Below are positions 43,172 through 50,687 of a stretch of 64,000 bases of DNA, in pieces. This DNA comes from Chitinispirillales bacterium (GTDB taxonomy: Bacteria > Fibrobacterota > Chitinivibrionia > Chitinivibrionales > Chitinispirillaceae). The number at the start of each line of letters is the position of its first letter. The first letter of the stretch is position 1. The position numbers and the translations under genes are program-made. The stretch lies in the NCBI GenBank assembly GCA_031254105.1, contig JAIRVB010000036.1, positions 1 to 64,000 of the forward strand, written 5' to 3'. A model generated the notes under the pieces. That model had not been told where the DNA came from, did no database searches, and saw only the letters and a program-made list of their open reading frames with translations.

Positions 43172-43828
43172 TCATTCCCGTGAAGACGTGAATCTATTTT
43201 TAATTGCCTCTAACGCGCTGTTTCTCAACACATTCATACACCTGACATGATACTCCCCCTGCTCATCCGCCTTGAACTTGCCATAACACCTTGTCAAAAA
43301 ACTTGGGTGGTACAGCGGTACTGTCTTGATTTCCTTATAGATATGTGATGTTCCGACAACTCTGCCCATTGGCGCGCCTACTGTCTGGGGCGCAAGTGCG
43401 TTTGTTGTGGACGAGCCTAATGAAATCAATGCCTTAGGCTTAACCGTTTCAATATCTCTGTTAAGAAGGTGAATACAATCGTCAAGCTCTTCCAGGGTAG
43501 GATTCCGGTCTTTTTTGTTAATGTCAAGCGGGTGAAAACGAACCGAATTGCTGATAGCGATATTAAAAAGCGTCCCCTCATCCCACAGGAATTTTATCAT
43601 ATTACGCAGATAAGCGCCCGCTTTACCCACAAACGGCTGGCGCAGTACGTTCTTGGGATTCATGTTAAAATCTTCATCCTTACCCGCGCCCTGACCCACA
43701 AACATGAGGTGTACCTCTTCACTGTCAGTTACCCTGACCACTTCAGTAGCGGTAAAACAGCACGCTGCAAACTCTTTGCACATTGAGTTCCGGCAGTCAC
43801 ATTGGATCATTTGTTTGGTTATATTCAT
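43172..43828 (-). CDS. uracil-DNA glycosylase superfamily protein
   Basis: 218 residues from ATG 43828. VHLMFVGQGAGKDEDFNMNPKNVLRQPFVGKAGAYLRNMIKFLW contains the family 4-like motif (G-Q-x-G-x-x-E/D, PFVG.AG). ISNSVRFHPL and LYHPSFLTR are the later motifs (HPS). Four N-terminal cysteines (CDCRNSMC...CC) suggest an Fe-S cluster as in families 4 and 5. It excises uracil from deaminated DNA. The exact family is uncertain. Confidence 0.8.
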   Translation of the reverse strand: MNITKQMIQCDCRNSMCKEFAACCFTATEVVRVTDSEEVHLMFVGQGAGKDEDFNMNPKNVLRQPFVGKAGAYLRNMIKFLWDEGTLFNIAISNSVRFHPLDINKKDRNPTLEELDDCIHLLNRDIETVKPKALISLGSSTTNALAPQTVGAPMGRVVGTSHIYKEIKTVPLYHPSFLTRCYGKFKADEQGEYHVRCMNVLRNSALEAIKNRFTSSRE

Positions 43829-43946
43829 AATCAGCCGCAAAAACCTCTAATCTGGGATAATTGAGATAATTTTGTATAAAATCAATATTTTATCGCATTG
43901 TTTTATGTAATGCAAAGATATCCGTATAACAAACGCGTTGCCGTAA

Positions 43947-43969
43947 CGGAACGACCTGCGGTCGTTCCG
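43947..43969. repeat. REP-like palindrome GGAACGAC-ctgcg-GTCGTTCC
   Basis: Nine-base perfect arms including the flanking C and G. Closely related to the element at 57968-57988. Confidence 0.65.
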
Positions 43970-44007
43970 CCTTTTTAATCGTTTATTTATTAATAAAAGA
44001 ACGGGCT

Positions 44008-44024
44008 GGCGGCCACATGCCGCC
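44008..44024. repeat. REP-like palindrome GGCGGC-cacat-GCCGCC
   Basis: Six-base perfect arms in the 200-base spacer before the immunophilin gene's 3' end; nothing else is seen there. Confidence 0.5.
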
Positions 44025-44040
44025 CCAACCAAAGAACCAA

Positions 44041-45030
44041 TTACCTGAGTTCAACAAGTTCCATATCAAACACAAGGTACGCGTTTGGAGGAATTACCCC
44101 GCCCGCTCCGCTCTTTCCGTACGCAAGTTCAGGGGGTAATACAACGGTTCTGCGCTCCCCTTCCCGCATATCCATAATTACCAAATCCCATCCCTCAATA
44201 ACTTCTCTGACCCCTGCCTGAAAATCAAGCGGCTTGTTATCTTGCCGTGACGAGTCGAAAACTTTTCCATCAAGAAAAGAGCCGGTATAGTGCACTATAA
44301 CGGTCTGCCCCTGTTTTGGTTTTTTACCGTTCCCCTCTTTTTCGACTTTGTACAGAATCCCGTTTTCGGTTTTCTGCAGGGACGCATACTTTTCCTTAAT
44401 GATTTTCTTCTGCTCATCAATGAAAGCCACTTCGCTTCTTTCCTTTCTTCCTGCGTTTTCCTGGATATAGCGCATAAAAGATTCCTGGTCGGCTTTAAAT
44501 TCCCGCGCTTTTTTACCGGATCTTATGATATTAACTTTTTGTATCACATCACCCTTCTGGATGCTCCTGACCACATCCATCCCCTTTACGACTTTACCGA
44601 ACACCGCGTGACGGTTATCAAGAAAAGGCGTGGCGCTGAGAGTGATAAAAAACTGGCTGCCGTTGCTCCCCGGCCCGGCGTTAGCCATGGAGAGAATCCC
44701 TTCGGAGTTATGTCTGAGATCGGGATGAAATTCATCGGGGAACTGATAGCCGGGACCGCCGGTGCCATTGGCCCTCGGGTCTCCGCCCTGAATAACAAAC
44801 CCCGGTTCTACCCTGTGAAAAGTGAGTCCATCGTAAAACCGGGCGTTTTCTCCCTTGCTGTTTTTGATAGTACCTTCGGCTAGACCGACAAAATTAGCGG
44901 TTGTGAGGGGAGCTTTTTCAAAATCAAGCTGCAGCATGACAGTGCCTTTTGATGTTTCCAGTTCAGCGAAAAGCCCGTTACCCTGAGCTTTCGATGACGC
45001 ATTAATCGCGCACAGCGCAAGTCCAATCAT
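44041..45030 (-). CDS. cyclophilin-FKBP fusion (dual-family immunophilin), exported
   Basis: About 329 residues. The cyclophilin domain (residues about 20-175) has FHRVEPGFVIQGGDP, GSNGSQFFITL and HAVFGKVVKGMDVV. A linker is followed by an FKBP domain (VIVHYTGSFLDGKVFDSSR, VIEGWDLVIMDMREGERRTVVLPPELAYG, IPPNAYLVFDMELVEL). The start at ATG 45030 is favoured because AAAAAGGAAA lies 6 bases before it. The frame remains open to an ATG at 45186 through three 48-bp repeats, which would add KTENSLKLTGNHYLKR units and a positively charged n-region before the hydrophobic LMIGLALCAINASSKA signal segment. The choice of start is therefore uncertain. Both domains catalyse prolyl isomerisation. Confidence 0.88.
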   Translation of the reverse strand: MIGLALCAINASSKAQGNGLFAELETSKGTVMLQLDFEKAPLTTANFVGLAEGTIKNSKGENARFYDGLTFHRVEPGFVIQGGDPRANGTGGPGYQFPDEFHPDLRHNSEGILSMANAGPGSNGSQFFITLSATPFLDNRHAVFGKVVKGMDVVRSIQKGDVIQKVNIIRSGKKAREFKADQESFMRYIQENAGRKERSEVAFIDEQKKIIKEKYASLQKTENGILYKVEKEGNGKKPKQGQTVIVHYTGSFLDGKVFDSSRQDNKPLDFQAGVREVIEGWDLVIMDMREGERRTVVLPPELAYGKSGAGGVIPPNAYLVFDMELVELR

Positions 45031-45041
45031 CAAAAATTTCC

Positions 45042-45185
45042 TTTTTAGATAGTGATTCCCAGTGAGTTTGAGAGAGTTTTCAGTTTTCCTTTTTAGATAG
45101 TGATTCCCAGTGAGTTTGAGAGAGTTTTCAGTTTTCAGTTTTAGATAGTGATTCCCAGTGAGTTTGAGAGGGTTTTCAGTTTTCA
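45042..45185 (-). repeat. three tandem 48-bp units at the immunophilin start
   Basis: Units at 45042-45089, 45090-45137 and 45138-45185 are nearly identical. On the minus strand each contains CACTGGGAATCACTATCTAA followed by AAAGG (AACTG in the distal copy). The length is a multiple of three and keeps the frame open. The end of each unit resembles the AATCATTACTAAAAAAGG leader repeats elsewhere in the window. Confidence 0.85.
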
Positions 45186-45186
45186 T

Positions 45187-45549
45187 TTTTGATTGTTATC
45201 CTAAAATTTAAAATTGTCCTGTTAAAGTAATTGTTGAAGAACTTTTGTCAATACCAATTCGTAATCCGCCACAGGGAGCGCTTCATCGGTTGTTCCGCGC
45301 AGTCAACAACAAATAAACAGTATCTGGTATGGATATCCGTGATCTCTGTAAATTTATCTTCAATAAATCCTGAAATAAATGCCGAAATACTAAAAACATT
45401 TGATTGTCCCGCAAAAATTAATTTTTACCTTCTTTTCTTTTTTATTTCTGGATTCTGCATTATTATTTCTGCATTAATCAATCAAACGTTGATAAGCAAA
45501 ATTACATAGATCATTTACACACCCGCGTACATAATCACTAACAAAAAAA
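45187..45549. other. intergenic region, 363 bases
   Basis: Contains a short TTTCTGCATT-family repeat (45442-45480). A 92-codon open frame at 45231-45509 has no ribosome binding site, runs through the repeat and is not taken as a gene. Confidence 0.4.
45442..45480. repeat. TTTCTGCATT-family repeat (short copy)
   Basis: TTATTTCTGGATTCTGCATT followed by ATTATTTCTGCATTAAT; half of the fuller palindrome at 45923-46046. Confidence 0.5.
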
Positions 45550-45849
45550 TCAATCCCAGTCAAAAGGTGAGCGAAGCCCCGCATCATTATTATCATTGCC
45601 GAAATCTTTATTTTCTTTTGCTTCTTTAAATTTTTTTTCTATCTCAAGCTTTCGCGCGGCTTCCTCCTCTTTGGCTTTTTTCATCTTCTCATCCCAGCCC
45701 CTGTCCTGCTTTGAGGATTTAAGGAACTGCTCAAAATCAGCTTTTTTTTGCTGATCAGCCGCTGCTTTGTGATCAACAACTTTTAAACTCGAATGGTCGA
45801 TCCATAGCGTTCCCTTGCACATTGGGCATTTTACCTCAAAAAGACTCAT
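45550..45849 (-). CDS. small CPxC zinc-ribbon-like protein with a charged helical tail
   Basis: 99 residues from ATG 45849, chosen because GGAGG lies 8 bases upstream; the longer frame starts inside a repeat. It begins MSLFEVKCPMCKGTLWIDHSSLKVVDH, a single CxxC knuckle. A long Lys/Glu-rich helix (residues about 35-85, e.g. MKKAKEEEAARKLEIEKKFKE) and an acidic end (SPFDWD) follow. With only two cysteines it could bind metal as a dimer. The family is not recognised. Confidence 0.65.
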   Translation of the reverse strand: MSLFEVKCPMCKGTLWIDHSSLKVVDHKAAADQQKKADFEQFLKSSKQDRGWDEKMKKAKEEEAARKLEIEKKFKEAKENKDFGNDNNDAGLRSPFDWD

Positions 45850-45922
45850 CTCATATACCTCCATGCCATCCGTGTAGACACATAATATAATAAAATACAG
45901 TTTAAACTGTGAAAAACTTCTT

Positions 45923-46046
45923 AAATCAACGCGGAAATAATAATGTTCGAATGCAGAAATAAAAACCGTGTGAAAAAAGGTTACATTTTCCCCGTTGATT
46001 TTTGTATTCGTTTCTGCGTTATACATTATTATTTTCGCGTTGATTT
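45923..46046. repeat. TTTCTGCATT-family long palindrome, most complete copy
   Basis: Left arm AAATCAACGCGGAAATAATA, continuing ATG then GAATGCAGAAAT. Right arm ATTTCTGCGTT (roughly), continuing ATACATTATTATTTTCGCGT then TGATTT. The arms are reverse complements with a few changes over about 40 bases, with a 40-base centre. The size and terminal-inverted-repeat form resemble a MITE. Confidence 0.65.
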
Positions 46047-46124
46047 ATTTGTGGCCGGCCTTTTGCTTTTTTATCAATTGTACAGATCATATATTGAATT
46101 TTTGCAAGTTCTAAGGTTTTACAA

Positions 46125-46970
46125 ATGCAATCAGAGCCATTTTTTGAAGGATTTCGGGAACATATCGCAGCGCCGCTTGAGAGTTCCGACAAAGAGTCAT
46201 TTCTTCTGATTAACCGTATTTTCTCCGAAACCTGCTCCCCGGCGTCAGAGCCTTTCAGCATGTTGATGGCGCGTATGACGGGCCGCCGCCTGCCTGAGAA
46301 AGAGGCGCTTCGACACTGGCGGCGCATCCTTGAGCACAAGGCGGAAATAGAAAAGAAACTCGGCCGGCGTGTGGGCATAGAACCCGCTGCGATTGATTAC
46401 GCCGAACTTCGTCTGGAGAAAGCGGATATAATTATTGTAAACACAACAGCCAAGCCGCAGCCTTCTGAGCAATCTAAAGAAAAAAAACTGTTAGAGGAGA
46501 TAGGGAAACCCGGTTTACCTGTAGAAAAACTCAAAGAGGAGATGATGCGCAGCAAACGGTACAAACACGCACTTTCGGCGATACTTTTAGATGTTGACGA
46601 ATTTCATAAAATAAATGAATCGCTCTCTATGCAGGCCGCAGACAGGATACTGACAGTTATCGTAAAAATCATCAAAAAAACAATTCGTAACGTTGATATT
46701 CTAACCCGCTGCGGGCAGGAGCGTTTCCTGCTTATCCTCCCCAACACTAACCGCCGCGAAGCGTATTCGCTTGCCGAGAGGCTTAGGTTGAATGTAAACA
46801 CACGCACTTCCCGCCTGGAGGAACTCCCAGCTGGTATAACAATTACACTTTCGGCAGGCCAGTGCGATCCTGAAAGCAGCTCTTCTGATTTTACGCGTCA
46901 GCTTGAGAATACGCTTATTGAGGGTGAAAAGAGAGAACGGAATAAGACTTACAGTTTTTTTTATCTCTGA
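46125..46970 (+). CDS. GGDEF-like protein with a degenerate active site
   Basis: 281 residues. A helical N-terminal region (1-120) of unknown type precedes a GGDEF fold: LKEEMMRSKRYKHALSAILLDVDEFHKINESL, TRCGQERFLLILPNTNRREAYSLAERLR and ITITLSAGQCDPESSSSDF. The signature GG(D/E)EF is replaced by GQERF (Gly197-Phe201), so cyclase activity is doubtful. It may bind GTP or c-di-GMP as a sensor, or be inactive. The stop codon lies within the shared terminator hairpin. Confidence 0.75.
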   Translation: MQSEPFFEGFREHIAAPLESSDKESFLLINRIFSETCSPASEPFSMLMARMTGRRLPEKEALRHWRRILEHKAEIEKKLGRRVGIEPAAIDYAELRLEKADIIIVNTTAKPQPSEQSKEKKLLEEIGKPGLPVEKLKEEMMRSKRYKHALSAILLDVDEFHKINESLSMQAADRILTVIVKIIKKTIRNVDILTRCGQERFLLILPNTNRREAYSLAERLRLNVNTRTSRLEELPAGITITLSAGQCDPESSSSDFTRQLENTLIEGEKRERNKTYSFFYL

Positions 46971-47006
46971 GGAAGCGTATACAGGTTTTGTATACGCTTC
47001 CTCAGA
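46966..47006. terminator. bidirectional hairpin between convergent genes
   Basis: Eighteen-base perfect arms TCTGAGGAAGCGTATACA and TGTATACGCTTCCTCAGA around GGTTT. It contains the TGA of the GGDEF-like gene. There is no clear T run, but position and stability fit a shared terminator. Confidence 0.7.
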
Positions 47007-47015
47007 GCGTTTACC

Positions 47016-47477
47016 TTACAATTTGGGAATGCCGATCTGTTTTCCGCCTTTGGAGTCTTTAATTTGTATACTATGATTGCCGCTTTCTTTATATTGTCCA
47101 TTAGGTAACAGATCTATTTTACAGTCTTTACAATGGGCGACTTGTTTTCCCTTTTCATCTCTGATAGTAGTAGTGGTTTTACCGTTTTCTCTGTAGTGTC
47201 CGTTGTGCAGCAGATCAATTGTACAATCACGGCACTGGAGGAATCGTTTTCCCTGTTCATCTCTGATAGTAGTAGTGGTTTTACCGTTTTCTCTGTAATA
47301 TTTATTGGATAACAGATCAACTGTGCAATCTTTGCAATCAACAATTACATTCCCCTGCATATCAATAATTGTTGTGTTGTTGTCCTCGGTTTTTCTTATA
47401 CAGCCATTCAAAAGTATCTCATGCGCCATAGCGGCGCCGCTGAGGCAGATAACAAACAGTACGAATAATTTGTTCAT
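47016..47477 (-). CDS. exported protein with three CxxC repeats
   Basis: 153 residues from ATG 47477, with AAAGGA 9 bases upstream. MNKLFVLFVICLSGAAMA is the signal peptide. The mature protein has three units of about 34 residues, each with C-(K/R)-D-C followed by x-(V/I)-DLL and usually YRENGKTTTTIRDE-x-GK (Cys48/51, Cys82/85, Cys116/119), then a fourth partial unit. The repeats are similar at DNA level, pointing to recent internal duplication. The cysteine pairs could bind metal or form disulfides. I recognise no family. Confidence 0.7.
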   Translation of the reverse strand: MNKLFVLFVICLSGAAMAHEILLNGCIRKTEDNNTTIIDMQGNVIVDCKDCTVDLLSNKYYRENGKTTTTIRDEQGKRFLQCRDCTIDLLHNGHYRENGKTTTTIRDEKGKQVAHCKDCKIDLLPNGQYKESGNHSIQIKDSKGGKQIGIPKL

Positions 47478-47802
47478 TTTTAAAATTCCTTTACAAATTT
47501 GAATGATTTGGAATATGGCAAACTTTATAAATTGTGTTCGCAGCATGGGCTTTTACGTAAAAACAACTGTAAAATCACATATTTTTATAACTATCCTCCT
47601 CCCTTATGAAAACCGTATATCACGTTATACAATATTGCCGCGGAAGCAAAATAATAAATTAAAAGAATAAGATGTCACAATTTTACAGATTGCCCTGCCG
47701 CTGGTTTGATGTAGATAATATACATATTTCTCATATGCCTGTCACCTAATATTATATTTATATAGATGAACATTACCGCATCGATTATCTAAGAGGAAAT
47801 TT

Positions 47803-48147
47803 ATGGATATAGGTGGAAGGGAAAAACGCGGTTTTCATATTATAGATGTCGTCGGTAAAATCGACAGACTCAAGGATTCTATTGTTCTTAAGTCTTATAT
47901 GAATTCCCTTATCGGAAAAAAAATTGTGCGTGTAGCTCTCAACCTCTCTCAAGTCACTTATATGGACAGCGGCGCGCTTAACGTTCTGCTCTACTGCCAT
48001 AACGCTCTTAAAAAAAACGGCGGCAACCTTGTACTAATCGAACTTAACGAATATGTAAGAGATGTTCTGGAAGTTGTAGGTCTAACTAAAATTGTCACTA
48101 TTTACTCTACGGAAGAGGAGTTTGAGAATGAAAGTCAAAAGCATTAG
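47803..48147 (+). CDS. STAS-domain anti-anti-sigma factor
   Basis: 114 residues, AAGAGGA before ATG. A single STAS domain: KRGFHIIDVVGKIDRLKDSIVLKSYMNSLI, VALNLSQVTYMDSGALNVLLYCHNALKKNGGNLVLIELN. The DSG serine (Ser57 by count of the motif) is the usual phosphorylation site controlling binding to an anti-sigma kinase. It overlaps the next gene by 20 bases. No kinase or sigma factor is nearby. Confidence 0.88.
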   Translation: MDIGGREKRGFHIIDVVGKIDRLKDSIVLKSYMNSLIGKKIVRVALNLSQVTYMDSGALNVLLYCHNALKKNGGNLVLIELNEYVRDVLEVVGLTKIVTIYSTEEEFENESQKH

Positions 48148-48484
48148 TCTTGCTTTAGCGGCGCTGCTTTTAGGTACGGTAATTTTTTCCGGATGCGCGT
48201 CAAAGGAACTCATCAGGCCCAAACAGAGCGATATCGACGCGTACCTTCAGGCTAACCCTGACCTTCCTCCCGTCGATCAGTCCTGTATCGCTGACGGGCG
48301 TTTTGAGATAGGTATGCTTGCGGAAACATTGCGTTTTCTGATGGGCGAACCCAAGGTTATCGAGCAGATAAGACAGCCCTGGGCGCAGCAGCAGCACTGG
48401 AAATACCCAAAAGGCAAGACAAGGGTGTTTATCATAGAAGACAAGCACGTTGTAGGAATTGACGAAGTAGCGAAAAAGAAATAA
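48128..48484 (+). CDS. small putative lipoprotein of unknown function
   Basis: 118 residues from ATG 48128, which follows GAAGAGGAGTTTGAG; an upstream in-frame start is inside the STAS gene. MKVKSISLALAALLLGTVIFSGC is a lipoprotein signal with lipobox IFSGC. The mature region includes YLQANPDLPPVDQSCIADGRFEIGMLAETLRFLMGEPKVIE and WKYPKGKTRVFIIEDKHVVGI, which resembles SmpA/BamE-like or beta-lactamase-inhibitor-like small envelope folds. That resemblance is tentative. Translation is coupled with the STAS gene. Confidence 0.75.
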   Translation: MKVKSISLALAALLLGTVIFSGCASKELIRPKQSDIDAYLQANPDLPPVDQSCIADGRFEIGMLAETLRFLMGEPKVIEQIRQPWAQQQHWKYPKGKTRVFIIEDKHVVGIDEVAKKK

Positions 48485-48527
48485 TTGCGCTCTCCTCTCT
48501 TTCACAAGAGAGATATTCCGATGCAGG

Positions 48528-48547
48528 AAGCGGTTCTTTGACCGCTT
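48528..48547. repeat. REP-like palindrome AAGCGGT-tctttg-ACCGCTT
   Basis: Seven-base perfect arms in the spacer before the CvpA-family gene, preceded by AGAGATATTCCGATGCAGG. Confidence 0.55.
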
Positions 48548-48587
48548 CTGTTAATCTTTATTACACCCGCGTTGCAGTGGAGCTATA

Positions 48588-49208
48588 TTGTCAACACTGT
48601 TTGATTTAACGATACTTATAGTTGCCATAATTTTTGCGGCATTGGGCGCCAAAGACGGGCTTATCAGAGAGATATTCCGCTTCGGCGCGCTTTTGGGCGG
48701 TTTTTTTGCAGGATTTTGCTACTATCCTGATCTGCAGCCTCATCTCAGGGGGGTTTCATCAAATCCGCAAGCCGTAAATTTTTTGTCGTTTGTCATAATA
48801 TTCATCGCAGTGGCAGTTACAATTCTTATTCTCGGTTTTATCGTACGAAAATTAATAAAGGTTGCGCTTTTAGGATGGGCTGACAGATTTATGGGGTTTG
48901 CTTTTGGACTGCTAAAAGCCGGCCTCATCACCTGGGTGGTATGTCTCACAATCTCCATGCTGCCCCAAAAACAAGTTAAGGAGAAGTTTGGGGGTTCTGT
49001 CGTATATAGCGCTTATGAAAAACTGCCGTCATTTTTCTCCCTCAAAGGTATTGAAGATATAAGAAACAAGATCCGGAGTACTGCCGATGCGGGCGCAGAA
49101 AAAATACAGGCCGCAAACAGCCTGTTAGAAACGCTTGTTAACAGTATTGATAAGAACGATTCCTTAAAAACAGACGCCGCTCCCTCCAAGCCTAAAGAAA
49201 AGAAGTAA
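48588..49208 (+). CDS. CvpA family membrane protein
   Basis: 206 residues from TTG 48588, GGAGC just upstream. Four hydrophobic segments in the order of CvpA: LFDLTILIVAIIFAALGAKDGLIREIFRFGALLGGFFAG, VNFLSFVIIFIAVAVTILILGFIV, LGWADRFMGFAFGLLKAGLITWVVCL. The characteristic D-R-x-x-G-F-x-F-G-x-x-(K/R) motif is present. The C-terminus is long, charged and probably cytoplasmic. CvpA was first linked to colicin V production; related proteins affect envelope homeostasis. The next gene starts 10 bases later. Confidence 0.88.
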   Translation: MSTLFDLTILIVAIIFAALGAKDGLIREIFRFGALLGGFFAGFCYYPDLQPHLRGVSSNPQAVNFLSFVIIFIAVAVTILILGFIVRKLIKVALLGWADRFMGFAFGLLKAGLITWVVCLTISMLPQKQVKEKFGGSVVYSAYEKLPSFFSLKGIEDIRNKIRSTADAGAEKIQAANSLLETLVNSIDKNDSLKTDAAPSKPKEKK

Positions 49209-49217
49209 AGTTTCACA

Positions 49218-50021
49218 GTGGATTCAATTTATAACGTAATAATTATCACCTCCGGTCTTTGTCTCGGTTCATTTTTTAATGTGCTAATCTGGAGAATACC
49301 GCGCGGCGAGTCTATTGCCTGGCCCCCTTCACACTGCACGGGATGCGGCTTCAAGCTTAAAGCTTATCACAATATCCCTGTTCTAAGCTTTCTCTTTTTG
49401 CGCGGAAAATGCTGCTCCTGTAATGCGCCTATCTCTTTTGTATATCCTGTTATAGAAATATTTACAGCTCTTGGCCTCATTATTATCTGGAAACTCTCAG
49501 GATTCACTTTCGCGCACCCATGGTATCAAAATATTATCCCTGGCCTGCAAATAATTTCTCTGATTCTGCTTATTCCAATCTCCGTAATAGACATCCGGCA
49601 CTACATAATTCCGGACAGATTCACCCTGCCGTTTCTTGCGCTTGCGCTTGCGCTCTCATTTGTTCCCGGCCACCTCTCCCCCGCCCAGTCGTTTCTTGGG
49701 GCTTTGTGCGGCGGCGGATCGCTTTTCCTTTTAGGGGTTATTGGAACTTACGTTTTAAAAAAGGGTGATGCCATGGGAATGGGTGATGTAAAGCTAATGG
49801 CGTATCTCGGCGCTTTATGGGGCGCCCAAACAGCGCTTATCGGCATAGCTTTCGGCGCGTTTTTTGGTTCTGTAGCGGGCGGAGTAATGATTCTTACAAA
49901 AAAATTTGACAATAATGAACACAGAATCCCCTTCGGTCCGTTTCTGGCAGCCGGGACAGTGCTGTCAGTGTTTGCAGGTGAAGCGCTGCTGCAGGCTTAT
50001 CTGCGGCTTATCGGATTGTGA
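49218..50021 (+). CDS. pilD: type IV prepilin peptidase / leader peptidase (A24)
   Basis: 267 residues from GTG 49218. GLCLGSFFNVLIWRIPRGESI is the opening; CTGCGFKLKAYHNIPVLSFLFLRGKCCSCNAPIS has the two CxxC pairs of the cytoplasmic loop. IDIRHYIIPDRFTLPF and GDAMGMGDVKLMAYLGALWG carry the catalytic aspartates (D-x-x-x-x-x-I-P-D and GMGD). It cleaves and N-methylates type IV pilin-like signal peptides. No pilin gene is adjacent, so it probably serves pilins or pseudopilins encoded elsewhere. Confidence 0.92.
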   Translation: MDSIYNVIIITSGLCLGSFFNVLIWRIPRGESIAWPPSHCTGCGFKLKAYHNIPVLSFLFLRGKCCSCNAPISFVYPVIEIFTALGLIIIWKLSGFTFAHPWYQNIIPGLQIISLILLIPISVIDIRHYIIPDRFTLPFLALALALSFVPGHLSPAQSFLGALCGGGSLFLLGVIGTYVLKKGDAMGMGDVKLMAYLGALWGAQTALIGIAFGAFFGSVAGGVMILTKKFDNNEHRIPFGPFLAAGTVLSVFAGEALLQAYLRLIGL

Positions 50022-50040
50022 AATTCAGTCTTGCTCAGGG

Positions 50041-50340
50041 ATGCCCGGGCAGCTTCTGTTACCCTTCATGATTCTGGAACTCGGCGGCTACGGGCTTATC
50101 TGCGGATTTCTCGCGAAAGCTGATATACCTGTAATTTTTAAACTTCTTATCGGTCAGATCGGCGGACGCGTTATCAGAGCCGCCGCTGTTTTAATCGCGG
50201 TATTTTTGTTTAATAACACAATGTCCCCGAACACAGTCCTGAGCGCCGCTGTAATAGGGCTGCCGGGAATAATGCTCCAATGGGCGCTTGTACCGCTTAT
50301 TATTCGCGGCGCAAAAGGGTTGAATCAATACCCTAATTAA
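50041..50340 (+). CDS. small integral membrane protein
   Basis: About 99 residues from ATG 50041, 19 bases after the prepilin peptidase. LLLPFMILELGGYGLICGFLA, AAAVLIAVFLFNN and VLSAAVIGLPGIMLQWALVPLIIRG give three membrane helices. An in-frame open stretch begins upstream inside pilD but shares its coding in another frame and is not used. The family is not recognised; linkage to the CvpA and prepilin peptidase genes suggests an envelope role. Confidence 0.55.
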   Translation: MPGQLLLPFMILELGGYGLICGFLAKADIPVIFKLLIGQIGGRVIRAAAVLIAVFLFNNTMSPNTVLSAAVIGLPGIMLQWALVPLIIRGAKGLNQYPN

Positions 50341-50404
50341 TCTTTATACTAAAGAGTGTTGAGCGTCAGACTGTGTCAAAAGTAACGTTTTTTTGCTTAA
50401 ATGA

Positions 50405-50434
50405 CTTATTTGTCAATACAAATTGACAAATAAG
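50405..50434. repeat. perfect 13-bp inverted repeat
   Basis: CTTATTTGTCAAT (50405-50417) pairs with ATTGACAAATAAG (50422-50434) around ACAA. It lies 70 bases after the small membrane-protein gene, with T and A runs around it. It could be a terminator or an operator for the downstream gene. Confidence 0.6.
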
Positions 50435-50599
50435 CTGCGGAATCTGTTCAAAAAAAGCGTTTTGACCTTTGTTAATATGTCTGTTTTGAGTTTTGCATCC
50501 CCCGGTTAAGATGTGGTGGGTATATAGACAACTTGCGTTTGTGCGTCCTTCAGGGCGCGGAGGAAAGTTTGGGATTGATTTACATTTCACAGATCTTTC

Positions 50600-50687
50600 G
50601 AAAGACCGGACTTTATCTTGACTGATTTCAAAATGATTAATTTGCGTTTCAAAGATTTTCAAAAGACCGGGTTTTATCTTGACTGAT
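50600..50687 (+). repeat. imperfect direct duplication of the DUF1893 gene start
   Basis: AAAGACCGGACTTTATCTTG followed by ACTGAT at 50601-50626 recurs at 50662-50687 with three changes. The second copy includes the TTG start at 50679. The first copy opens a frame that stops after the second start. Confidence 0.6.

Noticed and set aside
45042-45185. Three regular repeats as a CRISPR array
   Set aside because: Units are contiguous 48-bp tandem repeats without spacers and no cas gene is in the window.
45231-45509. 92-codon open frame on the plus strand
   Set aside because: It has no ribosome binding site, runs through a spacer repeat and ends in repeat sequence, and lacks a recognisable protein signature.
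50556-50577. GCGGAGGAAAGTTTGGG resembles the conserved 5' part of bacterial RNase P RNA
   Set aside because: The flanking sequence does not form the expected P4/P1 structure, no matching 3' conserved block was seen, and the region is covered by a duplication.
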